This document shows positions 8,742 through 16,961 of a stretch of DNA of 64,000 nt, one piece after another. Made by a program: the position numbers and the translations under genes. Position 1 is the stretch's first letter. Each line of letters begins with the position of its first letter. The notes under the pieces are model-generated. The model was given only the letters and a program-made list of their open reading frames with translations, searched no databases and was not told the DNA's origin. This DNA is from Streptomyces sp. NBC_00576 (GTDB lineage Bacteria > Actinomycetota > Actinomycetes > Streptomycetales > Streptomycetaceae): assembly GCF_036345175.1 (NCBI RefSeq), contig NZ_CP107780.1:2418001-2482000 (forward strand), in the 5' to 3' direction.

Positions 8742-9533
8742 TCAGACCGCCGGTGCCAGCGCCACTCGGTGCCGGCTGTCCGCGATCAGCACCACCCGCT
8801 GCAACTCGCGCAGGCGCAGACCCGGTTCCAGACCCAGCTCGTTGCGCAGCACGTCCGCAGCCTGCATGTACACGGCCAGCGCGTCGGCCCGCCGGTCGGA
8901 GGCGAACAGCGCGCGCATCAGCTGCGCGTAGAACACCTCGTGCAGCGAGTGCTCCGAGATCAGCCGGTACAGTCGGCCCACCAGCTCGCGGTGGTGACCG
9001 AGGGCCAGTTCGGCCTCGATCTGCATCTCGATGCATTCCAGACGCAGTTCTTCCAGCCAGTCGGTGAACCCGGTGACGATCGGCCCGCTGCCGAGCTGGC
9101 CGAACGCCGAGCCGCGCCAAAGGTCGAGCGCGTCGGACAGGATCGTGCTGGCCGCCGTGAACCGGCGTGCGGTAAGTTCGCTGCGCCCGTGCTGCACCAG
9201 TCGCTGAAAGACCCGGCAATCCAGGTCGTCCGGCTTCGCCTGGAGCAGGTAGCCCGAGGTCGAGGTGACGATCGGGCCGACCACTCGCGGGGACTCGTCC
9301 GAGGTGGCTTCGGACAGCAGTTTGCGCAACTGGGATATGTAGACGTGGATTGCCGAGGTGGCCCGCCGGGGCGGGTTCTCGCCCCATATCTCCAGTGTGA
9401 GCTGCGGCACCGAGACAACCTGGTTGGCACGTGCCAGCAGGGTGGCGAGGACGTTCTCCATCTTGGGTGCGCTGATCTGACGGACGGCTTCGTCGTCGAT
9501 GACCTGGAGCGGCCCTAATACCCGGTATCTCAT
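8742..9533 (-). CDS. SARP-family pathway activator
   Basis: A small SARP of 263 residues, the same build as ActII-ORF4. An N-terminal OmpR-type winged helix (about 1-95; MRYRVLGPLQV, then SAIHVYISQLRKLL) is followed by a bacterial transcriptional activation domain (about 100-250; 'FTDWLEELRLECIEMQIEAEL', 'YAQLMRALFASDRRADALAVY'). SARPs bind 11-bp-spaced direct heptamers next to the -10 box and recruit RNA polymerase. The start ATG at 9533 overlaps the NRPS stop (ATGA), so the regulator is translated with the biosynthetic operon, giving positive feedback. Codon 6 is TTA (9516-9518), which predicts dependence on the bldA tRNA. Candidate target arrays lie at 55970-56011 and 16747-16775. Confidence 0.92.
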   Translation of the reverse strand: MRYRVLGPLQVIDDEAVRQISAPKMENVLATLLARANQVVSVPQLTLEIWGENPPRRATSAIHVYISQLRKLLSEATSDESPRVVGPIVTSTSGYLLQAKPDDLDCRVFQRLVQHGRSELTARRFTAASTILSDALDLWRGSAFGQLGSGPIVTGFTDWLEELRLECIEMQIEAELALGHHRELVGRLYRLISEHSLHEVFYAQLMRALFASDRRADALAVYMQAADVLRNELGLEPGLRLRELQRVVLIADSRHRVALAPAV

Positions 9534-12500
9534 TCGTTCTCCCGCCTTCCCTCTGTCTGGTCCCCTCCGGCCGCGCGCAGATGTCCGGCCAGCCCTGACG
9601 GCGTCGGATGCTCGAACAGTTCGGACAGCGCGACCCGCGCCCCGAGGAGCGCCTCGGCCTCCTGCACCACCAGCGCTCCGAGCAGTGAATGCCCGCCGTG
9701 GGAGAAGAAGTTGGTGTCTGCGGTGATGTCGTGGCGATTCAGCACGCGCTGCCACAGCCCGATCAGGTCTCGCACCAACGTGTCTTCGGTGCGGTCCGCC
9801 GAGCTCTGGGCCGCGGTCTCGGCCCGCCGTGCCCGGGCCAGCTCCGCCAGCGCAGGGTAGTCCACCTTGTCGTTGAGGGTGGTCAAAAGCGCGTCCAGGA
9901 CCAGGAACTCCTGCGGTACCAGGGCGCGCGGCAGCTCGGCCCGGGCGTGCTCCCAGAGCCGCTCCACCAGGTCCTCGGTCGCATCGGCGGAACCGGCGCC
10001 GGCCGGTTCGACGAAGGCGACCAGGCCCGCGTCGGTGTCGGGATCGCCGACCAGCGCGACCGCCGCGCCACGGACGGAGGGGTGGGCGAGCAGTACGGCC
10101 TCGATCTCGCCCGGTTCGATCCGGTTGCCGCGCAGCTTGATCTGGCGGTCGGCCCTGCCGAGCAGTTCGAGGGTGCCATCGGCCCGCCAGCGGGCCAGGT
10201 CCCCAGTCCGGTAGTAGCGGCCCCGCTCGGGGTCGTCCACGAACCGTTCGACGGTCAGCTCGGGTCTGCCGTGGTAGCCGTGGGCGACGCCGTCACCGCC
10301 GATGCACAGCTCACCGCGCACGCCTATCGGCAGTTCGGTGCCGTCCGGTGCGAGCACCATGACCTGGGTGTTGGCGATGGGCCGGCCGATCCCGGCAGGC
10401 TCGGGGTCGTCGCCCGGTCGCAGGATCCCCGAGGTGGACCAGATGGTCGTCTCGGTGGGGCCGTATACATGGTGCAGGGTGCAGCCGGTGGCCACCAGCC
10501 GCTCCACCAGCGGTCGCGGCGCCGCCTCACCGCCGCACAGGACGCGGCGGCCGCGCAGGGCGGAGCCGGCCGCATCGAGCACCAACCGCCAGGTGGTGGG
10601 GGTGGCCTGGACTACGTCCGCGTCGTGCCGTTCGATCAGCTCGCGCAGGACACCGCCGTCGGTGCGGGCCGCGTCCGGGGCGGCCACGACGCTGCCGCCG
10701 TACGCGAGGGGGACGTACAACTCCAGCGCGGAGATGTCGAAGGAGAAGGTGGTCAGCCACACCGCGGTGGTGTCCGGGCCTGCGTCCAGCTCGGTCCCGA
10801 AGTGTGCGACGAGGTTGGCCAGCGCCCGGTGGCCGACGACAGTGCCCTTGGGCCGGCCGGTCGAGCCCGACGTGTAGATGAGATACGCGGCTGCGGCGGG
10901 GTCGGCCGCCACGGGCTCGGCCGGCAGCGGCCGGGCGGGCGCGTCACCGGCCGGGGCCAGGGTCAGCACCGTCCGGTCGCCCGTGCCCGTCAGGCGGACT
11001 CCCGGCCCCGCAAGGACGGCGCGGGCGCCGGAGTCGGCGAGCTGGTAGGCGATCCGCTGCTCGGGATGCTCGGGGTCGAGCGGCAGGTACGCGGCACCGG
11101 CCAGCCAGCTCCCAAGGACGGCCGCGGCCAGTTCGGGACCGCGCTGGGCGGCGACGGCGACCACGTCGCCGCCCCGCACCCCGGCCTCGGTCAGCCGCTC
11201 CCGTACGGTGAGCGCCGCATGCCACACCTGCCGGTAGCTGGTGGTGCCGTCCGCCGTGTGCACCGCCGGGGCGTCCGGGCGGGCCAGAAGCCCGTCTGTG
11301 AACGCCGAGAGAACCGATTCCGAACCCACCTCCGCCTGGGTTCGGTTGGCTGCCGCGATCACCTCGCGGTCCCGGTCGCTCCACACCCGCAACGCGCCGA
11401 TCGGCCGCTCGACGTCCTCGGCCAGCTGGACCAACAGGGCGTCGTAGCGCTCCAGGAGCAGTTCGACGTCCTGACGGGCCAGCAGATCGGTGCAGTAGAC
11501 CGCCCGGACACGCAGCCGGTCCGGTGCGGCGACCACGAAGAACTCCAGGTCGAACTTGCTGAAGCCGTTCTCCACCACCAGTGGTTCGGCCTGCAGTGAG
11601 CCGATGGTGAACCGGGGCAGGACACTGCCGGGCACATAGTTGAAGAGGTGCCGGAACAGCATGTTCCGCCAGCTGGAGCCGCCGCGCGGCACCAGCGGGG
11701 TCAGGTGGTCGACCGGAACGTCGGCGTGCGCCAAGGCGTCGAAGAAGACGTCACGGGTGCCGCGGACGAAGGCGCGGACGGTCTGCCCGGGTGTCACGCG
11801 GGCCCGCAGCGGCAGCACGTTCACGTGGTAGCCGATGGCGCCCGCCGCCTCGCGCGGGCGTACGTCCACGGGCGAGCCGACCGCCAGGTCGGGTCCGGCG
11901 CCATGGGCGGCCAGCAGCAGCTGGTAGGCAGCGAGCAGGACGGCCGTCTCCGGGGCCCGGAGCTCCCGCTGAAGTCGCTTCACCGCCGCTCGGGCGGCCT
12001 CGGACAGGTCGTGGAGCACCCGGTCCCCGACCAGGGTCGGTTCGGCGGCGTCCGGCACGCCGCACCACAGGTCGAGAGCGCTCAGGTCATAGTCGGCGAG
12101 TTGGCTGCGCCAGAACCCCAGGCTCTCCTCGGCGGGCTCGGGCTCGACGAGGGCCGGCACCGGCTCCAGCAGGGCCGACGGTGGTACACCGGTCCCGACC
12201 AGGGCGCCGTAGGCCTCGGCCAGTTCGGACAGGAAAGAGACACCCGAGAGGGTGTCGAAGACCAGGTGGTGGACGGCCAGGCAGAACACGTCGCCGCCGG
12301 CGCCGCGTAAGACGGCGGCGCGTTGCAGCAGACTGCCGTCAAGCGGGAAGCGCTCGGCGACGAAGGCCGTCAGGTCGGTGTCGAGGTCCTTCGGGCGCGT
12401 GGTGAGCACGCGCGGGACGAGGTTCACGGTCGAGGGGTCGAGGACGGACCGGGTGAAGTGGGCCCCGGAGGACCGGTAGACGTTGCGCAGCACCTCATGT

Positions 12501-12703
12501 CTGCGCACCAGGAGGGTGAGGGCCTCCTGCAACGGGGACTCCTGGAGCCTGCCGTCCACCTGGAAGGCGACCGACAGATTGTTGGCCGCGCTGCGCGGGG
12601 CCAGTCGCTCCAGCAGCCAGAGCGCTTCCTCCTTACGGCCGGCGGCCTCTGCTCTGTCCAGGCCGCGAACCTCGGTGGATGCCCCGATTCCCAACGCCTG
12701 CAT
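9530..12703 (-). CDS. NRPS, single module C-A-T, predicted glycine-specific
   Basis: About 1057 residues. A condensation domain (about 15-430) has the active-site motif HHLVFDT (His145, His146, Asp150). An adenylation domain (about 460-940) shows LIYTSGSTGRPKG, VYGPTETT, YRTGDLARW and the catalytic Lys of NDKVDYPAL. A carrier domain follows with GGHSLL. No thioesterase, reductase or epimerase is present. Pocket residues read by alignment with GrsA are D-I-L-Q-L-G-V-I-W-K, one change from the textbook glycine code DILQLGLIWK. The enzyme would condense the beta-ketoacyl chain from the last PKS module with glycine. I prefer the ATG at 12703, which has AAGGAAGG upstream, to a GTG at 12733 that overlaps the preceding stop. 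A TTA codon occurs at position 132 (12308-12310). The SARP gene overlaps its stop. Confidence 0.92.
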   Translation of the reverse strand: MQALGIGASTEVRGLDRAEAAGRKEEALWLLERLAPRSAANNLSVAFQVDGRLQESPLQEALTLLVRRHEVLRNVYRSSGAHFTRSVLDPSTVNLVPRVLTTRPKDLDTDLTAFVAERFPLDGSLLQRAAVLRGAGGDVFCLAVHHLVFDTLSGVSFLSELAEAYGALVGTGVPPSALLEPVPALVEPEPAEESLGFWRSQLADYDLSALDLWCGVPDAAEPTLVGDRVLHDLSEAARAAVKRLQRELRAPETAVLLAAYQLLLAAHGAGPDLAVGSPVDVRPREAAGAIGYHVNVLPLRARVTPGQTVRAFVRGTRDVFFDALAHADVPVDHLTPLVPRGGSSWRNMLFRHLFNYVPGSVLPRFTIGSLQAEPLVVENGFSKFDLEFFVVAAPDRLRVRAVYCTDLLARQDVELLLERYDALLVQLAEDVERPIGALRVWSDRDREVIAAANRTQAEVGSESVLSAFTDGLLARPDAPAVHTADGTTSYRQVWHAALTVRERLTEAGVRGGDVVAVAAQRGPELAAAVLGSWLAGAAYLPLDPEHPEQRIAYQLADSGARAVLAGPGVRLTGTGDRTVLTLAPAGDAPARPLPAEPVAADPAAAAYLIYTSGSTGRPKGTVVGHRALANLVAHFGTELDAGPDTTAVWLTTFSFDISALELYVPLAYGGSVVAAPDAARTDGGVLRELIERHDADVVQATPTTWRLVLDAAGSALRGRRVLCGGEAAPRPLVERLVATGCTLHHVYGPTETTIWSTSGILRPGDDPEPAGIGRPIANTQVMVLAPDGTELPIGVRGELCIGGDGVAHGYHGRPELTVERFVDDPERGRYYRTGDLARWRADGTLELLGRADRQIKLRGNRIEPGEIEAVLLAHPSVRGAAVALVGDPDTDAGLVAFVEPAGAGSADATEDLVERLWEHARAELPRALVPQEFLVLDALLTTLNDKVDYPALAELARARRAETAAQSSADRTEDTLVRDLIGLWQRVLNRHDITADTNFFSHGGHSLLGALVVQEAEALLGARVALSELFEHPTPSGLAGHLRAAGGDQTEGRRENE

Positions 12704-12729
12704 TGCTGTTCCTTCCTTTTCGGACACCG

Positions 12730-13542
12730 TCACGCGAGAAGCTCGGACACCGTTCGCGCGACGCCGGTGTCACGGAGCAGTCCCGTGTGCGGGAGTTCAA
12801 AGGAGATCTCGCGGGCCACCAGCGCCGAGCGCTCCCGTGCGGGGAGGGGGTTGAGGCCACTGTGCGGCGTGGCGGAGCTGATGGCGACCGCGTTCGCCCA
12901 GGCCTCGCGCGGGTCGAGGTCGGAGGCGGCGACGAGGTAGCCGAGAAAGGAGGCGAACGTGGCGACGACTTCGGCGCCGCGCTCCGCGTCCAGGCCGGTG
13001 CGCCGGAAGGCGGGCTCGCCGTACTTGCGGAACAACTCGCACAGTTCCTCGGCCAGCGGGCGCATGGCCGTGTGTGCTCGCCGGGTGTCCTCGCCGGCGC
13101 GGCGCGCCTCGTCGATCTCGTCTGGAGAGAGCATCGGGGAGAGGCCGCCAATGAGTTCGTGGTAGTGGCGATGCAGCAGGTCGGCGTCGGGCCGCTCGGG
13201 GTCGAACAGGACGAGGCGCGGCGCATTGCCCTGCCGGCGGCCGATCTCGGCGGCGAGCCCGGCGGCGAACACGCTGCCCACACAGAAGCCGAGCACCGCG
13301 CTCACCGGTCCGGCGGACTCCACTCCCGGCTGCCAGTGCCGGAGATAGTCGTCTCCGGTCATTCCGGCCTCCCGGCCGGGCCGGGGCGGGGCGGTCTCCC
13401 ACACGGTGGGCGCGGCATCGCCGAACTCGCGCACCAGATCGGCGAATCCGGCTACGGTGCGGCCGGTCGCCGGAAAGTCGGAGGCCAGCACTGCCGCGGT
13501 GGCTCCGGTGCCGCTCAGAACGTTCCATACATTCGCGGTCAT
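12730..13542 (-). CDS. Dieckmann cyclase, tetramate-forming (SlgL/TrdC/NcmC type)
   Basis: A 270-residue alpha/beta-hydrolase-like protein in which the nucleophile elbow reads GFCVGS, so the nucleophile is Cys87 and not Ser. An acidic residue follows the next strand (VLFDPERP, Asp114), and a late His lies in ELPHTGLL (His252). This Cys-Asp-His layout, length and spacing agree with the Dieckmann cyclases that release N-(beta-ketoacyl)aminoacyl chains from a carrier protein as tetramic acids or pyridones (SlgL, TrdC, NcmC family). The context fits: it is the first gene of an operon with a C-A-T NRPS that has no release domain. I start it at the ATG at 13542; the upstream part of the frame is AT-rich non-coding sequence. 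An inactive thioesterase-like fold is the main alternative. Confidence 0.8.
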   Translation of the reverse strand: MTANVWNVLSGTGATAAVLASDFPATGRTVAGFADLVREFGDAAPTVWETAPPRPGREAGMTGDDYLRHWQPGVESAGPVSAVLGFCVGSVFAAGLAAEIGRRQGNAPRLVLFDPERPDADLLHRHYHELIGGLSPMLSPDEIDEARRAGEDTRRAHTAMRPLAEELCELFRKYGEPAFRRTGLDAERGAEVVATFASFLGYLVAASDLDPREAWANAVAISSATPHSGLNPLPARERSALVAREISFELPHTGLLRDTGVARTVSELLA

Positions 13543-13746
13543 TATCCCATTCCGAATTCTTGAGGTGAATTTGGGGAATCTTTGGCTACCGCTTTGCCTG
13601 AATAGGTGATTGGAATGCCTCATCTCATATTGCGAGATGAGCAACTCCGAACCTATGGAATTCCTTTCATGTCGGAGATGGATGCAATGGCAACTTAGCA
13701 CTCGCGCACGATGCCACAACAGTCGAATTACTTCCCTGAATGATCG
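13543..13746 (-). promoter_or_regulatory. AT-rich control region upstream of the cyclase operon
   Basis: This 204-bp gap is much poorer in GC than its surroundings. It holds a perfect inverted repeat CTCATCTC/GAGATGAG (13619-13626 and 13634-13641, 7-base loop). On the minus strand, CAAAG/CCAAA-type words recur at about 11-bp steps from 13599 down to the start codon. It must contain the promoter of the cyclase-NRPS-SARP operon, but I could not place a convincing -35/-10 pair. Confidence 0.45.
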
Positions 13747-15207
13747 TCAGTTGTCATTTCGAGCAGGGCTGGTCGATCCCTTCCGAAATGCGAGCAGTCC
13801 GAGAACCAGTGCACAAAGAACGAAACCTGTGGCGACCGTGAATCCCGTCTCAATGCTGTGGACGAGTGCTCCGTGCCCCGTACCGGGAGCGGGCGCGCGA
13901 TGGGCGCCGAGGCCGCCCCCGCCTGCCGTGACGAGCAACGCCAGGCCCAGCGAGGCACCCACCCGCAGCATGGCCTGCTGGAGCCCGGAGGCGGCACCGG
14001 CCTCTCCGCGGGACACTCCAGCGAGAATGATGGAGTTGAGCGGCATGATGGTCAGCCCCAGCCCGAGACCGACCAGGACCAGCGGAACGGCCAGCCCGCT
14101 CGCGTAACCGGTCTGCTCGGTGATACGGGAGAACCAGAACGTCCCGGCACCGAGCACCGCCGCGCCGACGACCAGCAGCGGCCGGGCACCCCACCGGGCC
14201 AGCAGGCGCGGCGCGGCGACCGCGGAGACCATCATGAGGACAGCCAGAGGCAGGAACCCGAAGCCGGCCCGCAGTCCGCTGAAGCCCAGCACCGTCTGCA
14301 GGAACTGGGTGAGGAAGAAGAACAGTCCGGAGACGGTGGCGCCGACCAGCAGGGTGTCCGCATAGGCGGCCGCGCGCTCACGCCGGGCCAGCAGGCGCAG
14401 GGGCACCACCGGCTGCTCGGCCCCCAGTTCGACCACCACGAAGATCGCCAGCAGCAGCACGGCCGCTCCTCCCGAGAGCAGCGTGGCCCGGTCGGTCCAG
14501 CCGTGGCTCTGCGCCTGGATGAAGGTGTTCACCAGGGCCGCCATGCCGCTCGTGGAGGTCAGCGCGCCCGCCAGGTCGAACCGGCCGGGCCGGCGTTCGG
14601 ACTCCGCGACGAACCGCGGGGTGACCAGCAGAACGGCGATGCCGATCGGCACGTTGAGAAAAAGCGTCCAGCGCCAGGAGGCCAGGGAGAGCAGGCCGCC
14701 CAGGATCATTCCCACGGCGGTGCCCGCGCCGGCCACGGTGGAGAACGCGCCGAGCGCGCGGTTGCGCTGCGGGCCCTCCGCGAAGGTGGTGGCCAGCATC
14801 GCCAGCGAGGTCGGCTCAGCGAGCGCGGCGCCGAGGCCCTGGCCCACGAGGGCCGCCAGCAGCACCGGCGCCGTCGGCGAGAGCGCGGCCAGCAGTGAGC
14901 AGGCGGTGAAGATCGCGATGCCGGTCAGGAAGACCGCACGGCGGCCGAGCAGGTCACCGCACCGACCGCCGAGCAGCAGCAGGCCGCCGAAGGTCAGCAT
15001 GTAGGCGTTGACGACCCAGGAGAGGTCGGTCGGCGAGAAGCCGAGATCCTGCCGGATACCGGGCAGCGCGATATTCACCACGGTCGTCGCGACGACGATC
15101 ATCAGCTGGCAGCTGATGATCACCGCGAGGGTGACACCGGGATGCCGTACCGGAGTCGCGCTGTCCTGTGTGCCGGTGTTCTGGGACAGCAGCGAGGGCT
15201 CGCTCAT
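13747..15207 (-). CDS. MFS exporter, DHA2 family (second pump of the cluster)
   Basis: 486 residues with about 14 predicted membrane segments. TM1 reads LAVIISCQLMIVVATTVVNIALPGI. Motif A is seen as GGRCGDLLGRRAVF, and motif C as GAGTAVGMILGGLLSLASWRWTLFLNVP. The ATG at 15207 overlaps the ferredoxin stop (ATGA), so pump, ferredoxin and P450 are translated as one unit; the frame is open further upstream but only inside the ferredoxin gene. It is a DHA2 family member unlike the TetR-controlled pump at 7119. Co-expression with the oxidative tailoring enzymes suggests export of the finished product. Confidence 0.9.
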   Translation of the reverse strand: MSEPSLLSQNTGTQDSATPVRHPGVTLAVIISCQLMIVVATTVVNIALPGIRQDLGFSPTDLSWVVNAYMLTFGGLLLLGGRCGDLLGRRAVFLTGIAIFTACSLLAALSPTAPVLLAALVGQGLGAALAEPTSLAMLATTFAEGPQRNRALGAFSTVAGAGTAVGMILGGLLSLASWRWTLFLNVPIGIAVLLVTPRFVAESERRPGRFDLAGALTSTSGMAALVNTFIQAQSHGWTDRATLLSGGAAVLLLAIFVVVELGAEQPVVPLRLLARRERAAAYADTLLVGATVSGLFFFLTQFLQTVLGFSGLRAGFGFLPLAVLMMVSAVAAPRLLARWGARPLLVVGAAVLGAGTFWFSRITEQTGYASGLAVPLVLVGLGLGLTIMPLNSIILAGVSRGEAGAASGLQQAMLRVGASLGLALLVTAGGGGLGAHRAPAPGTGHGALVHSIETGFTVATGFVLCALVLGLLAFRKGSTSPARNDN

Positions 15208-15425
15208 CGCTCCACCGCCTCGGACAGCAGCGTGATGGCGCGTTCGGGGCAGGCCGCGGCACCACGCGCGGCCGGGCCGCGCAGCCGCTCGTGCACCTCG
15301 AACTCCCCCATGCCGTTGAAACCGGTGTTCTCGTCGATCTCGTAGACATCGGGCGCCATGGCGTGGCACAGGGAGTACCCCTGGCAGACCTCGGCGTCGA
15401 CCCGGATGCCGAACCGCTCGCTCAT
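15204..15425 (-). CDS. [3Fe-4S] ferredoxin, P450 electron donor
   Basis: 73 residues with Cys14, Cys20 (CQGYSLC) and Cys59-Pro60 (AAACPERAI). The gap between the first two cysteines is five residues and the fourth cluster ligand is absent, which is the [3Fe-4S] pattern of Streptomyces P450 ferredoxins. It sits directly between P450 and exporter: its ATG overlaps the P450 stop (ATGA) and its own stop overlaps the exporter start (ATGA). It would carry electrons to the adjacent P450; no ferredoxin reductase is encoded in the window. Confidence 0.92.
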   Translation of the reverse strand: MSERFGIRVDAEVCQGYSLCHAMAPDVYEIDENTGFNGMGEFEVHERLRGPAARGAAACPERAITLLSEAVER

Positions 15426-16666
15426 CGGGCCGCCCCCAGCGTGAGGTCCAGGCGGTCCAGACCGCGAATCGGCGAGTAACGGGAGACCGGCTCGGTGCCG
15501 GGGGTGATGTGGTATTCCGGGATTCTGGCGTGCCACTCCTCCAGCGCGACCTTCACGATCCGGCGGGCGAGGTGCATGCCGAGGCAGCGGTGCGGGCCGA
15601 TACCGAAGGCGAGGTGGCGCGCCGACTGCCGGTCGAAGTCGACCTCGTCGGCACGCTCGAAGACCTCGGGGTCGATTCCCGCCATGCCCCAGGACATCAG
15701 TACCCGGTCGCCCACGCGGAGCTTGACGTCGTGCAGTTCGACCTCCCGGGTGACCACACGGGCGGTGGAGACCATCGCCTCGTGGCGGATCAGCTCCTCG
15801 GCCATGGCCGGGACGCGGTGCGGTTCCTCGACGACCGTGCGCTGGGTCCCGGGGTGCTCGGCGAGGTGCCGGAAGACCATGCTGAGCAACGAGTTGGAGG
15901 TGTCCAGGCTGGCGAACATCGTCATCAGGATGATGTTGACGATCTCGTCCTGGGTCAGCGGCCGGCCCTCGTGCTCGGCGCGCAGCAGTGAGCTGATGAC
16001 GTCACGCCGGCCCTCGATGCCCTCGGCGCGGCGCGCGTCGACGGCGGCGCTGAAGAACTCCCACAACGGCCGTCCGGCCGCATGCAGCTCCTCGTCGTTC
16101 CTGGCGTTCGGCAGGCCCTCGCGGCGCAACCAGTTCTTGTGGTCGAGGAGTTCCGGCAGGTAGGAGCGGTCGATACCGAAGTTGATCAGGAAGGTCTCAG
16201 CGGGCAGCCGAACCGCGAAGTCCTCGACGAATTCGCAGGAACCGCGGGCGGCGATGGGCTCGATGGCGTCCACGGCCGCCTCGCGGATCTGCGGGGTGAT
16301 GTGGTTGACCACGGCGGGGTTGAACAGGGCCGACAGGGCCTGCCGCCACTTGCGGTGGTCCTCCCCGTCGAGCTGGATCGGGATGAGCTTGTCCTTGTAT
16401 ATCTGGCGGTTGGGTATTCCGATGTCGGCGCTGGAGAAGAGGTCCGGATTGCGGGCCGCCCACTCGATGTCGGCGTACCGGGTGAGGATCCAGTAGCCGC
16501 CGAACTCCTCGGAGCGCAGCACCGGTCCGTACTCCCGGATCTCTTGCCACGCGCCGACCGGGTCTGCCTGGAGCCACGGTTGGTAGGCGCTCCATCTCCG
16601 GATCCGCTCCTGTGGGGTGCCCGGTGCCACCGGGCACCCCTGGTGCTGCGCCGCCGTCTGGTTCAT
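15422..16666 (-). CDS. Cytochrome P450 monooxygenase
   Basis: 414 residues with all P450 landmarks: the I-helix segment FASLDTSNS in place of the usual AGxDTT, the K-helix EELIRHE (ExxR), and the heme loop FGIGPHRCLGMHLAR with the Cys ligand near residue 350. I chose the ATG at 16666, which is preceded by GGAGGGAG at a good distance; the frame remains open to 16723 without a ribosome site. It is the first gene of a three-gene overlapping operon with its ferredoxin and an exporter. A SARP-like repeat array lies 80-110 bp upstream. The substrate is presumably the polyene acyl-tetramate, but position and type of oxidation cannot be read from sequence. The I-helix Ser/Leu in place of Ala-Gly is atypical. 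Confidence 0.93.
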   Translation of the reverse strand: MNQTAAQHQGCPVAPGTPQERIRRWSAYQPWLQADPVGAWQEIREYGPVLRSEEFGGYWILTRYADIEWAARNPDLFSSADIGIPNRQIYKDKLIPIQLDGEDHRKWRQALSALFNPAVVNHITPQIREAAVDAIEPIAARGSCEFVEDFAVRLPAETFLINFGIDRSYLPELLDHKNWLRREGLPNARNDEELHAAGRPLWEFFSAAVDARRAEGIEGRRDVISSLLRAEHEGRPLTQDEIVNIILMTMFASLDTSNSLLSMVFRHLAEHPGTQRTVVEEPHRVPAMAEELIRHEAMVSTARVVTREVELHDVKLRVGDRVLMSWGMAGIDPEVFERADEVDFDRQSARHLAFGIGPHRCLGMHLARRIVKVALEEWHARIPEYHITPGTEPVSRYSPIRGLDRLDLTLGAAR

Positions 16667-16961
16667 CCGCCAACTCCCTCCGACGTCCGAACCGTGTGCG
16701 GCGACCGGCCGCACACGGTGCATCTTCAGCCAGGATGGAGGGGGCCACTAAGGACGCCCTTAAGGCAGGACTAAGCGCCTGCGGCCGGGCACGACGGGCC
16801 CGGTCCGTTCGACGGGCCGACCCTTCGGCGGGAGCGGGGCGAGCCTTGCGCGGGGTGGTGAAACGCGCCGTGACCAGGACGGATCTCGTACGGAGGGTGC
16901 GTTGGGCGCGGGGCCTGGCCCAGTGTGTTGCCGTGGCCGGTTCCCGGCCGGGCGCCGCCCG
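16667..16961. other. 295-bp gap between flavin monooxygenase and P450 genes
   Basis: It holds the candidate SARP repeats at 16747-16775 and a small stem GGCCGG-TTC-CCGGCC at 16935-16949 that could end the PKS/monooxygenase transcript. I see no gene in it. Confidence 0.5.
16747..16775 (-). promoter_or_regulatory. Candidate SARP-binding repeats upstream of the P450 operon
   Basis: Read on the minus strand, CTTAGTC, CTTAAGG and CCTTAGT occur in register at 11-bp steps (16775, 16764, 16753), the last shifted by one base. They lie 80-110 bp before the P450 start. Spacing fits SARP heptamers, but the following -10 box is poor. Confidence 0.4.

Noticed and set aside
16935..16949. GGCCGG-TTC-CCGGCC as a firm terminator of the PKS operon
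   Set aside because: A 6-bp GC stem is common by chance in this DNA; mentioned only in the description of the gap.
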